DNA from: Anaerolineae bacterium
Lineage (GTDB): Bacteria > Chloroflexota > Anaerolineae > Aggregatilineales > Phototrophicaceae
DNA: 20,248 nt
Direction: 5' to 3'
NCBI GenBank assembly: GCA_028284565.1
Contig: JANQRM010000565.1
Location: 1-20,248 of the forward strand
Shown here one piece after another: positions 7,792 to 14,417 of this stretch. The notes below the pieces were generated by a model. The model had not been told where the DNA came from. It was given only the letters and a program-made list of their open reading frames with translations, and searched no databases. Each line of letters opens with the position of its first letter. The stretch's first letter is position 1. The position numbers were made by a program, and so were the translations under genes.

Positions 7792-8424
7792 ATGACACAA
7801 CAAATCCTTATCGCCACGCAAAATCAAGGCAAAGTTAATGAGTATCGTCGCCTTTTTGCCGAAATCGACGATTTAGAATTTGTCGGACTGCAAGATATTG
7901 GCTTAGCCAAAATGGATGTCGAGGAAACAGGCATAACCTTCAGAGAGAATGCTATCCTCAAAGCCCAGACCTATGCTCAAGCCTCTGGCATGACCACCCT
8001 ATCCGATGATAGTGGCTTAGAAGTCGATGCCCTCGATGGTCGTCCGGGGATATATTCTGCACGTTATGGGACACCTGATTTGGATGATCGCGGACGACGC
8101 TTGAAATTATTGGATGAACTTGATGAGGTTGCGGACGCAAAGAGAACCGCTCGTTTTGTCTGTGTGATAGCGATTGTTGACCCTATGAATAACCGAGTTG
8201 AGACGGTGCGAGGCGAATGTGAGGGGCAGATTCTACAGGAAGAACGCGATAAGGGACATGGCTTCGGCTATGATGCGATTTTCCTACCGAATGGACAAAC
8301 GCGGACCTTTGCCGAAATTCCATCGAATATGAAGAATCAACAAAGTCATCGTGCTGTCGCCGCCAAAAAAGCCCTGCCTGTGTTGCAACAATGGCGTACA
8401 GGCAGGGCTAGTCAGGGGAAATGA
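7792..8424 (+). CDS. rdgB: RdgB/HAM1-family XTP/dITP pyrophosphatase
   Basis: A 210-residue protein that hydrolyses non-canonical purine NTPs (XTP, ITP, dITP) to the monophosphates, keeping them out of DNA and RNA. Family motifs in order: ILIATQNQGKVNEYRRLF (T/SxNxxK region), LSDDSGLEVDALDGRPGIYSARY (quoted in part: LSDDSGLEVDALDGRPGIYS), GHGFGYDAIFLP, and the C-terminal FAEIPSNMKNQQSHRAVA. The frame stays open upstream to 7690, but the family's N-terminus begins at MTQQILIATQN, so the ATG at 7792 is chosen; this also removes an overlap with the divergent VOC gene. The last 15-20 codons double as a terminator for the convergent STAS-like gene. Confidence 0.95.
   Translation: MTQQILIATQNQGKVNEYRRLFAEIDDLEFVGLQDIGLAKMDVEETGITFRENAILKAQTYAQASGMTTLSDDSGLEVDALDGRPGIYSARYGTPDLDDRGRRLKLLDELDEVADAKRTARFVCVIAIVDPMNNRVETVRGECEGQILQEERDKGHGFGYDAIFLPNGQTRTFAEIPSNMKNQQSHRAVAAKKALPVLQQWRTGRASQGK
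8365..8408 (-). terminator. Rho-independent terminator of the STAS-like gene, inside the rdgB coding end
   Basis: A perfect 11-bp inverted repeat: GCCCTGCCTGT (8371-8381) and ACAGGCAGGGC (8398-8408), with a 16-nt loop. On the minus strand the stem is followed directly by six T (A6 at 8365-8370). It lies 33 bp past the stop codon of the minus-strand gene at 8441-8806 and entirely within the plus-strand rdgB reading frame. Confidence 0.85.
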
Positions 8425-8440
8425 AACTGGTTAGCAAATA

Positions 8441-8806
8441 TTAAGCCGTCATCATTTGAGCAACGGTTTGCGACTCTGCAAGTGTAAAAGCTTCGGACAT
8501 GGATTCGACAAAGACATAATCCGTGTCTTCAAAAACTTGTTGCATCAGGGGTGTGCCAACAAATGAACCGAATGTTAACGGGTCAGTAACGGATACACGC
8601 AGAAGTTTGCCAAATGATTCGACAAAGCTCATGAAGCGTGCGCCTGTGTTGCGGATATCCACAATAATAAATTGCGGTTCATCAGCGAGCATCTTCATAT
8701 CAAGGCTCTTCAAATAGGCTTTGACAATTTCACTATGCTCAAATGTGACATCTGGTGTCATCACGATAATTGGAAAATCAGACAATTTTTCTACTTGAAT
8801 GGACAT
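8441..8806 (-). CDS. Small STAS/SpoIIAA-like protein of unknown function
   Basis: A 121-residue soluble protein with alternating strands and helices. The central FIIVDIRNTGARFMSFVESF resembles the strand-loop-helix of STAS/SpoIIAA-like domains, and the C-terminal part (YVFVESMSEAFTLAES) fits a last strand and helix. The loop lacks a clear DSxG phosphorylation site. No other domain is present. The ATG at 8804-8806 has GGAGG 6 nt upstream, a strong site. It lies downstream of dnaA on the same strand, with its own likely promoter and terminator. The partial gene at 19989 looks like a distant relative. The fold is an inference; it could be another small alpha/beta protein. Confidence 0.6.
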   Translation of the reverse strand: MSIQVEKLSDFPIIVMTPDVTFEHSEIVKAYLKSLDMKMLADEPQFIIVDIRNTGARFMSFVESFGKLLRVSVTDPLTFGSFVGTPLMQQVFEDTDYVFVESMSEAFTLAESQTVAQMMTA

Positions 8807-8838
8807 TTCATTCCTCCATCTTCCATCTCATTACTGAT

Positions 8839-8844
8839 AGTATA
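8839..8844 (-). promoter_or_regulatory. Probable -10 box of the STAS-like gene
   Basis: TATACT on the minus strand, 32 nt before the ATG. The sequence 17 bp further upstream (TTCTTT) is a poor -35, so this is a modest call. Confidence 0.4.
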
Positions 8845-8895
8845 TGGGAGGAATTGTGAAAAAAGAATTAAGATATTTCTATTTATTACAAAATT

Positions 8896-8914
8896 AATCA
8901 ATTTTTAATTGATT
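8896..8914 (-). terminator. AT-rich hairpin at the end of dnaA, possible weak terminator
   Basis: AATCAATT / AATTGATT, a perfect 8-bp inverted repeat with a 3-nt loop, touches the dnaA stop codon. On the minus strand a T-rich stretch (TTAATTTTG) follows. The stem contains only two GC pairs, so it would be weak. Confidence 0.4.
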
Positions 8915-10308
8915 TAGCCTCCTTCTAAGAGTTGATTTTGGATTTTTTGCACTCGTGCAGAGAGAACTTTGTCGGTTTCTAACTCTTCAGCGATTTTGTT
9001 GCATCCGTGCAACACCGTCGTATGACTGCGCCCACCGAATTCACTGCCAATCTGTGGTAGGGAGGCATCGGTTAAATCCCGCGAGAGATACATGGCAACT
9101 TGACGTGCTTTGTTAATTCGAGATGCGCGCTTCTTACTCATCAAATCGCTCATGTCCAGATTGAAGGCTTCGGCAACGGCTTTAATCACATGCAAAACGC
9201 CCAGCCGACGACGCGGACTATGATAGCGACTGAGTGTGGCTTCTGTCCGAAAACGAGAGGTTTGCTCACCGCCCATTCGGTATTGGATTGCTACTTGATT
9301 GAATATCCCGCTTAAGTCGCGGATATTTGGAGAAGAGCGTTCAGCAATCACGTGTAAAATGTCTCGTGGGAGTGACACATTGCGCTCCGATGCCCACAAT
9401 TCCAGAATAGCGATGCGGGTTTCCAGTTCGGGTGGTTGGATGTCTGCGACCAAGCCCCCTTGAAAGCGAGAGCGTAGACGGTCTGCAAAGGTTGCGAGTT
9501 CGCGCGGATGACGATCAGAGGCAACAACGACTTGCTTATTAAAATTTACAAGGGCATTGAAGGTGTGGAAAAATTCCTCTTGAGTGGTTTCTTTCCCACC
9601 AATGAATTGAATATCATCAATGAGCAAAACATCTAAGCCACGATATTTCTCGCGGAACATCGCCGTGGTACGATTGCGAATCGCGTGTATTAAATCATTG
9701 GTGAAGGCTTCTGAGGGAACATAGAGGACACGATAGCCTCGTTCTTGGCAAGCATTTCCAACTGCTTGCAAGAGATGCGTTTTGCCTAAACCAACGCCCC
9801 CATATACAAAGAAGGGGTTATAGACGGTTGCTGGATAATCTGCGACTGCACGAGCGGCTTCAAAGACCACTTGATTCGAGCTATTCACAATAAAGCGATT
9901 GAACAAGTATTTATCGTTGAGTTCGCTTTCTGGCAAATCAGGTGTTTTGGGCTTGCCAATAATTTCATGAAGTGGTTGCGCTTCATCCTCCGATGGCTGT
10001 TGAGCTAGGAGGCGGAATAAGGGCATTTCGTCGTTTTGAGACCGATTGGCTTCTTCGATTTGTGCCTTATGCACCTCAAATTGAATCTCGACCTCTTCTC
10101 CATACACATCGGTCAACACTCTTCGGATATGACGATAGAGCCGATGCTGGAGCATATCTTGCGCGTAGCCATTGTGTACGCCAATATAAAAAGTATTGTC
10201 CTCGAATCCTAAGTAAACCGCGGAACGTAGCCAAGTATCAAAGCGGGCGCGTCCGAGCTGAAGTTCTAATTGGTGATAAGCGGCTGTCCAAGCGTCGTTA
10301 GCTTGCAC
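8914..10308 (-). CDS. dnaA: Chromosomal replication initiator DnaA
   Basis: Replication initiator, an AAA+ ATPase that binds DnaA boxes and opens oriC. Domain I starts at NDAWTAAYHQLELQL with the FDTWL signature. A variable linker follows, then the AAA+ core with Walker A GGVGLGKTHL (Lys about residue 176), Walker B LLIDDIQF and FADRLRSRFQGGLVADI. The domain IV DNA-binding signature GGRSHTTVLHGCNKI lies near the C-terminus. Start: the GTG at 10306-10308 has AGGAAGAGG 7 nt upstream. An in-frame ATG at 10345-10347 would add 13 residues but has no Shine-Dalgarno site and is preceded directly by a hairpin, so the GTG is preferred (464 residues). The downstream neighbour is a STAS-like gene, not dnaN. 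Confidence 0.95.
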   Translation of the reverse strand: MQANDAWTAAYHQLELQLGRARFDTWLRSAVYLGFEDNTFYIGVHNGYAQDMLQHRLYRHIRRVLTDVYGEEVEIQFEVHKAQIEEANRSQNDEMPLFRLLAQQPSEDEAQPLHEIIGKPKTPDLPESELNDKYLFNRFIVNSSNQVVFEAARAVADYPATVYNPFFVYGGVGLGKTHLLQAVGNACQERGYRVLYVPSEAFTNDLIHAIRNRTTAMFREKYRGLDVLLIDDIQFIGGKETTQEEFFHTFNALVNFNKQVVVASDRHPRELATFADRLRSRFQGGLVADIQPPELETRIAILELWASERNVSLPRDILHVIAERSSPNIRDLSGIFNQVAIQYRMGGEQTSRFRTEATLSRYHSPRRRLGVLHVIKAVAEAFNLDMSDLMSKKRASRINKARQVAMYLSRDLTDASLPQIGSEFGGRSHTTVLHGCNKIAEELETDKVLSARVQKIQNQLLEGG

Positions 10309-10315
10309 GGCAAAG

Positions 10316-10324
10316 CCTCTTCCT
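10316..10324 (-). promoter_or_regulatory. Ribosome-binding site that decides the dnaA start
   Basis: AGGAAGAGG on the minus strand, 7 nt before the GTG at 10306-10308. It lies within the extra 13 codons that would be added by the upstream ATG, and supports the shorter reading. Confidence 0.65.
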
Positions 10325-10347
10325 GTGTCCAGTGAATCAAAAGCCAT

Positions 10348-10375
10348 TTGCTACACATGCTGAATCATGTGGCAA
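10348..10375 (-). promoter_or_regulatory. Hairpin in the dnaA leader
   Basis: TTGC-TA-CACATG / CATGTG-GCAA, ten pairs with a 2-nt bulge and a 6-nt loop. In the dnaA mRNA it lies about 40 nt before the preferred GTG and abuts the alternative ATG. It could be an RNA structure or a DNA operator (CACATG-N6-CATGTG). Confidence 0.45.
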
Positions 10376-10538
10376 CCGAAAGCTGTCCCATATTCCCTAT
10401 GGGTACCTAGGTTATGTGATTGTTTGATAATGGTGTTTAACCGATTATGCGGGCGTGTAATCAACCGGGGTGCCTGTTGACTACACCGCCATCACACCTT
10501 TCCACAGCACGGGGTACTTACTGTGTTTAAGTCTCTGT

Positions 10539-10567
10539 AGTATATCCTAGTCGGGTCTCATCTACAA
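10539..10567 (-). promoter_or_regulatory. Candidate dnaA promoter
   Basis: TTGTAG (10562-10567), a 17-bp spacer, and TATACT (10539-10544) on the minus strand. Transcription would start near 10532, giving a leader of over 200 nt before the GTG. The -10 is strong and the -35 only fair. Confidence 0.5.
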
Positions 10568-11086
10568 CTCATATTTAAACAAAACTTAAAATTTTAAGGT
10601 TGGGATAATTCCTGCATTACAGCTTATATTAATGGTTCTATGACTCCAATTCTACATTAATTTACTTATCCCACACATCCATTAAACTTGTGATATATGT
10701 TGGGAAATTTGGGATATATAACCCGCATTAACCCAAATTCATGGATAAATCATAAATATTACGACGCAAGTTTATTCAAGCCTGATTTTTTTAACATTGG
10801 GATAATTGATGCATTTTTTGATGCGAATGGGAGACCAATTTGGGATAAATTGAGTGTAACAATATTGTTGCACGGAAGAAGATATTTTGCCGTATTTTAT
10901 GCGATTTAACGTTAGTAATTTCAATTTTGTAACATATGCCAAATTAGCGTATATCACGGGGGTCAGTGTGTCTAAAAGTTGTGCTTGGCTAGGAGAGACA
11001 AGACAGTTTGTTGCCAAAGATGACTCAATATATTGGCGAGGGAAAAACCTGCAACAAGAGAGCGATTATCTATCCATTTTGGGAAA

Positions 11087-11115
11087 GGGCATAAATTAAA
11101 CTTGAATTTACGCCC
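11087..11115 (-). terminator. Stem-loop after lexA
   Basis: GGGCATAAATT / AATTTACGCCC, an 11-position stem with one mismatch and a 7-nt loop, beginning 9 bp past the lexA stop codon. On the minus strand it is followed by TTTCCC, a short T-run. Confidence 0.6.
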
Positions 11116-11124
11116 TATTGTTGA

Positions 11125-11802
11125 TTAATGCACTTGCCGAATTACAGATAGCACCTTGCCTTTGATTTGGCAATTATGAGCATCAACGTAGATGGGTTCC
11201 ATGGTGGGATGAGCAGGTTGTAGGCGAACTTGTTGTCCCTCATGGTAGAAGTGTTTGAGCGTGGTTTCGCTTTGTTCGGGTAGCCAAACCGCAACCATAT
11301 CGCCATTATTAGCCGTATCTTGCTTTTGCATGATGACAATATCACCATTACTAATCATGGCATCAATCATCGAATCACCGCGTACTTCTAAGGCGAAGAC
11401 TTCAGAGGGGTCTACATTGTTGAGCATTGAAGGTGGTAGGTCGAGCATTTCATCGGCATCCGTGTAATGCCCCATGTCATCTGGTACTTCAACAGGCTGG
11501 CTGGCAACAATGCGCCCAATCATCGGGATTTTGACGATTTTGGGACTCGGACGAACTTTCTTTGTCTTCACACCCGGAATATCGGCTACGATCCGTAATC
11601 CGCGGGATGCCTTCTCGGTTCTATCAAGGTATCCAGCACTCACCAATTTATTGAGGTTATAGTTCACCACAGAAGTAGAGGCAATATCCGTTGCTGTCCC
11701 GATTTCGCGTATGGTTGGCGGATAACCATTGTCCTGTAGATAGTTGTGCATGAACTTGAGAATGTTTTGTTGTCGTTTGGACAACTTTTTGAATTCTTTC
11801 AT
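11125..11802 (-). CDS. lexA: SOS repressor LexA
   Basis: A 225-residue SOS repressor and self-cleaving serine protease (S24). The N-terminal winged helix-turn-helix (about 1-70) includes RQQNILKFMHNYL, GYPPTIREIG and IASTSVVNYNLNKL. The C-terminal catalytic domain has Ser144 in VRGDSMIDAMISNGD and Lys183 in TTLKHFYHEG, the standard Ser/Lys dyad. The cleavage-site region reads IGRIVASQP, so the scissile bond would be Ala100-Ser101 instead of the usual Ala-Gly. The ATG at 11800-11802 has GAGGAAA upstream. A strong promoter with a LexA box in its spacer lies about 75 nt upstream, so autoregulation is very likely. Confidence 0.95.
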   Translation of the reverse strand: MKEFKKLSKRQQNILKFMHNYLQDNGYPPTIREIGTATDIASTSVVNYNLNKLVSAGYLDRTEKASRGLRIVADIPGVKTKKVRPSPKIVKIPMIGRIVASQPVEVPDDMGHYTDADEMLDLPPSMLNNVDPSEVFALEVRGDSMIDAMISNGDIVIMQKQDTANNGDMVAVWLPEQSETTLKHFYHEGQQVRLQPAHPTMEPIYVDAHNCQIKGKVLSVIRQVH

Positions 11803-11875
11803 GAGATTTCCTCATCTAAATGATCCATCATCACCACAGTACTGACATAGTGTTACAGTAGGATGCTTGTTCTAC

Positions 11876-11904
11876 AGTATAATGAACACCTGTTCGTATG
11901 TCAA
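11876..11904 (-). promoter_or_regulatory. lexA promoter
   Basis: TTGACA (11899-11904), a 17-bp spacer, and TATACT (11876-11881) on the minus strand: a near-consensus sigma-70-type promoter. Transcription would start near 11869, about 67 nt before the ATG. Confidence 0.85.
11883..11896. promoter_or_regulatory. LexA (SOS) box
   Basis: On the minus strand CGAACAGGTGTTCA, containing the perfect dyad GAAC-N4-GTTC (11884-11895). It matches the Bacillus/Gram-positive SOS consensus CGAACRNRYGTTYC at all but the last position and fills the spacer between the lexA -35 and -10 boxes, where a bound repressor would block RNA polymerase. Confidence 0.85.
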
Positions 11905-11965
11905 ATGTTCGGTTTGGATTCAGTTACATGCTTCAACATATATTATCTTTCTAATGTCTCCATTA

Positions 11966-11994
11966 TTGGCAAAATAGACCTTTTGTTCTATGAT
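11966..11994 (+). promoter_or_regulatory. Promoter of the winged-helix (AlkZ-like) gene
   Basis: TTGGCA (11966-11971), a 17-bp spacer, and TATGAT (11989-11994). The -10 covers the first in-frame ATG (11990), so that ATG cannot be the start of a transcript made here. No LexA box overlaps this promoter. Confidence 0.65.
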
Positions 11995-12025
11995 TATTCA
12001 TGAGCCTACCTTAGTGAAAGTCGTT

Positions 12026-13132
12026 ATGATGTCTTCTTTGAATCTGTCATCCCAACAAGCGATTGCCTTTATCTTTGAGCATCAACTCCTCACCCAACCT
12101 GTTACCTCGCCAGAAGCTGTAGCTGAACGCCTGATTGCCATCCAAACGCAATATCACCTGAGTTTGCCCGGCGCGATTTGGTCACGGACAAATGGTGTCT
12201 CTGCTGAAGATGTGGACAACGCCCTACTCTATGATCGGAGTCTGGTCAAAACATGGTCTGTCCGACACACGCTTCACACTCATCGATCTGCCGATTTACC
12301 TTTGTTGATGCAAGCGGTGAATCAAGAGAATTACCAAACCTTTGTCAGGCATTTGGAGCGAGCTAGTCAATTGAAAGACGAACACTTGCTCCATGAATTG
12401 ATTATGGACATGCTAGAGGAGGCTCCGGCAACTCGCCAAGAGATGTATGCGAAAAATCCGCAGATTAAGGAATTGTCAAGTGGTGGCTGGGGGCGAGATG
12501 TACGTGGACTCGCCTATCTTGGAAAACTCGTCTTCGCAGAAGGCAAGCAATTCGCCCGACGTGAAGATTGGCTTCCAAATTTGAAATGGGAGTTGCCAAC
12601 TATAGAAGACGCGCAACTCGAACTCTTCCGAAGGTATCTTTCGGGCTATGGTATCGCAACTGTCCACGACTTTGCATTTTGGGCAGGGAAGAAAATCACA
12701 GATTGCCGTCAATTGTTAGATGGACTCGAAGATGAAATCATTTGGGCGACAGTTGATGGCTGGGATGGAGAGTTTGTCATTCTTGCTGAGTATGAAGATG
12801 CTATTCAACAAGCAGAAGTCATTCCCGACTGTCTTTTGCTGACTAAGTTTGATGTGTTGACTTTGTGCTTTCGGGATAAAACACGCTTTTTGGATGAGGC
12901 AGATTATAAGAAGGTCTATCGTCCAGCGGCACAGGTGGAAGCATGTGTCTTCTTCAAGGGACGCACCGCTGGTACATGGCGACAGAAAATTAAGAAAAAC
13001 AGTTTTGTTGTCACTGTTGAACCTCATCGTAAATTCACCAAAAAAGAACACAAACAACTCCATCAACAGGTGGAGTCACTTGGATTGTTCTATGGAATGA
13101 GTGATGTTGAGATTGAGATGGCAGATAGGTGA
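12026..13132 (+). CDS. Winged-helix DNA-binding protein of the AlkZ/YcaQ-like (HTH_42) family
   Basis: About 368 residues. The N-terminal part contains AERLIAIQTQYHLSLPGAIWSR, which carries the QxQ pair (IQTQ) of the AlkZ-type DNA glycosylase family, then DRSLVKTWSVRHTLHTHRSADLPLL (quoted in part: DRSLVKTWSVRHTLH), a hallmark of the family. The C-terminal part, FFKGRTAGTWRQKIKKNSFVV, matches its last winged-helix/beta module. AlkZ unhooks alkylated bases and interstrand crosslinks; many relatives are uncharacterised, so glycosylase activity is an inference. The first in-frame ATG (11990) lies in the promoter -10, so the start is set at the ATG at 12026 (or 12029). Its position divergent from lexA suits a repair role, though its own promoter shows no SOS box. 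Confidence 0.8.
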   Translation: MMSSLNLSSQQAIAFIFEHQLLTQPVTSPEAVAERLIAIQTQYHLSLPGAIWSRTNGVSAEDVDNALLYDRSLVKTWSVRHTLHTHRSADLPLLMQAVNQENYQTFVRHLERASQLKDEHLLHELIMDMLEEAPATRQEMYAKNPQIKELSSGGWGRDVRGLAYLGKLVFAEGKQFARREDWLPNLKWELPTIEDAQLELFRRYLSGYGIATVHDFAFWAGKKITDCRQLLDGLEDEIIWATVDGWDGEFVILAEYEDAIQQAEVIPDCLLLTKFDVLTLCFRDKTRFLDEADYKKVYRPAAQVEACVFFKGRTAGTWRQKIKKNSFVVTVEPHRKFTKKEHKQLHQQVESLGLFYGMSDVEIEMADR

Positions 13133-13153
13133 GGTGAATCACCCAATAAATTG

Positions 13154-14332
13154 TTATGCTTCCCGACGTTTAGCATAGGCAGATAGTTTTTCCCTTAATT
13201 GGTCTAAACTCCAACCATCGTCCAAAGCACGGACGAGCAACTGCTGGCTGGTTTCGGGTGCATTGCCACCAATCGGCGCATCCGAGTCTAAGTTGGTTGG
13301 GAAGGAATAACCATCGGCAACAGAGGCAATCGCATCTTCGACATGACGCTGAGAAATCGTCCCAGCTTCAACCCGCTTTTTGAGTGCTTGATAGACCGCT
13401 TCTGCCATCACATTATGATTGAGGGTTTCCATTGTGCGACCAAAGGATGAGGAAATCTGCACCAAATTGGCAAGACGATCATTTTCCGAGACGTTGCTTC
13501 CTGCGCCATGAAAGAGTGCCGGACTAAAGAACGCCATATCCCCCTTCGCAAAAGGCAGTTGCACTTTGTTCTCATGGAAATAGTTGACGAATTCGTCCAT
13601 CCGATAGGTCATATAGCCCGCATCGAATTTCTGGGAGAAGGGCAAGAAGAGTGTCGGACCCGATTCAAGAGGCATATCCACATGAGCAATTGCACCTTGT
13701 AAGGTCAGATATTGTGAGATGATCTGGGCATGGGCTGGATATTTTGCGACGACTTCTTTGGATTGAAAGCCGAGATGATAATCTCGATGCGAGTCTTGTG
13801 CTTTACTACCCGGTTTCACATTGTTGAGCTGTGCCGTGATTTGATAATTGGGACCTAGCCATGCGCGGCATGCCAGAGCCAACATCGGGTTGCCATAATA
13901 GTCGATGCAGAGTTCAGGGTGACGCACACACAGCTTTTGAAGCGAATTCCAGATGCGCTCATTGCTTCCGAAGTGATCGCCCTGTGCCAATCCACTGGCT
14001 TTCTCTTCTTCGACAATATCCTGAAAAATTTTGGTGGCGCGGTCAACGATGGACTTATCAGGATAGGCATTCTTGATGACGAAGATACCGGGACCATTGC
14101 GTAAACAACGACAGAGTTCGGCTTTGATTTTGGTTTCATCATCGGGATTGTCGAGCATTCCCCGAAGCGTATCCCCATCATAGATTGGAATATTGTGTTG
14201 GACATCGGTGGCACAGGGATAGTCGGCTGGGTTGGTCGTTTCTGAACAGACTTCTTTAAAGCGGTTGATGTCGAGGTCTTGTTCACTAAAATAAGAAGGG
14301 ATATTGGAAAGTGTGATTTCAGCCTGAGACAT
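13154..14332 (-). CDS. Phytanoyl-CoA dioxygenase (PhyH)-family 2-oxoglutarate/Fe(II) oxygenase
   Basis: A 392-residue soluble protein with the cupin core of the PhyH family. The iron ligands are visible as His182 and Asp184 in SHRDYH and the distal His275 in ALFHGAGSN; Arg286 in ENDRLANLVQ is placed to bind 2-oxoglutarate. LESGPTLFLPFSQK and KGDMAFFSPALFHG are typical core strands. It should hydroxylate a small organic substrate using O2 and 2-oxoglutarate; the substrate is not evident. The C-terminal about 80 residues are a helical extension. Start: the ATG at 14330-14332 has AGAGG 5 nt upstream; the frame extends to a TTG at 14383, but the intervening peptide is not family-like. Divergent from the PhzF-like gene. 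Confidence 0.85.
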   Translation of the reverse strand: MSQAEITLSNIPSYFSEQDLDINRFKEVCSETTNPADYPCATDVQHNIPIYDGDTLRGMLDNPDDETKIKAELCRCLRNGPGIFVIKNAYPDKSIVDRATKIFQDIVEEEKASGLAQGDHFGSNERIWNSLQKLCVRHPELCIDYYGNPMLALACRAWLGPNYQITAQLNNVKPGSKAQDSHRDYHLGFQSKEVVAKYPAHAQIISQYLTLQGAIAHVDMPLESGPTLFLPFSQKFDAGYMTYRMDEFVNYFHENKVQLPFAKGDMAFFSPALFHGAGSNVSENDRLANLVQISSSFGRTMETLNHNVMAEAVYQALKKRVEAGTISQRHVEDAIASVADGYSFPTNLDSDAPIGGNAPETSQQLLVRALDDGWSLDQLREKLSAYAKRREA

Positions 14333-14417
14333 TGTATCCTCTTTATCAATAACTTTAGATACGTATCCTCTATTGTGACGCAAACTGCTTATCTATCCAA
14401 ATGATGAAAGGATTTTG

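Larger units (their letters stand above)
10348..11086. other. oriC: Candidate oriC between dnaA and lexA
   Basis: About 740 bp without a convincing gene, next to dnaA. The part from 10561 to 10910 is strongly AT-rich. TTATCCCAA occurs on the minus strand at 10600-10608, 10797-10805 and 10840-10848, and TTATCCCAC on the plus strand at 10666-10674; weaker relatives are TTATCCATG (10740-10748, minus) and CTTTCCACA (10498-10506). They share TTATCC with the classical DnaA box TTATCCACA. A perfect 14-bp palindrome, CTTAAAATTTTAAG (10585-10598), abuts the first site. Open frames in this stretch (10697-10909, 10887-11099, plus) lack gene-like features. Origin function is inferred from position and repeats. 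Confidence 0.6.

Noticed and set aside
10697..11099. Two plus-strand open frames of about 70 codons in the dnaA-lexA gap
   Set aside because: They have no good ribosome-binding site or recognisable domain, and they lie across AT-rich repeats and the lexA terminator. Chance frames in a probable origin.
11884..12026. LexA control of the AlkZ-like gene through the lexA box
   Set aside because: The box lies over 70 bp upstream of that gene's -35 and outside its promoter. Direct repression cannot be claimed from sequence.
14333..14383. N-terminal extension of the PhyH-type gene to a TTG at 14383
   Set aside because: No ribosome-binding site. The internal ATG at 14332 has AGAGG at good distance, and the extra peptide is not family-like.
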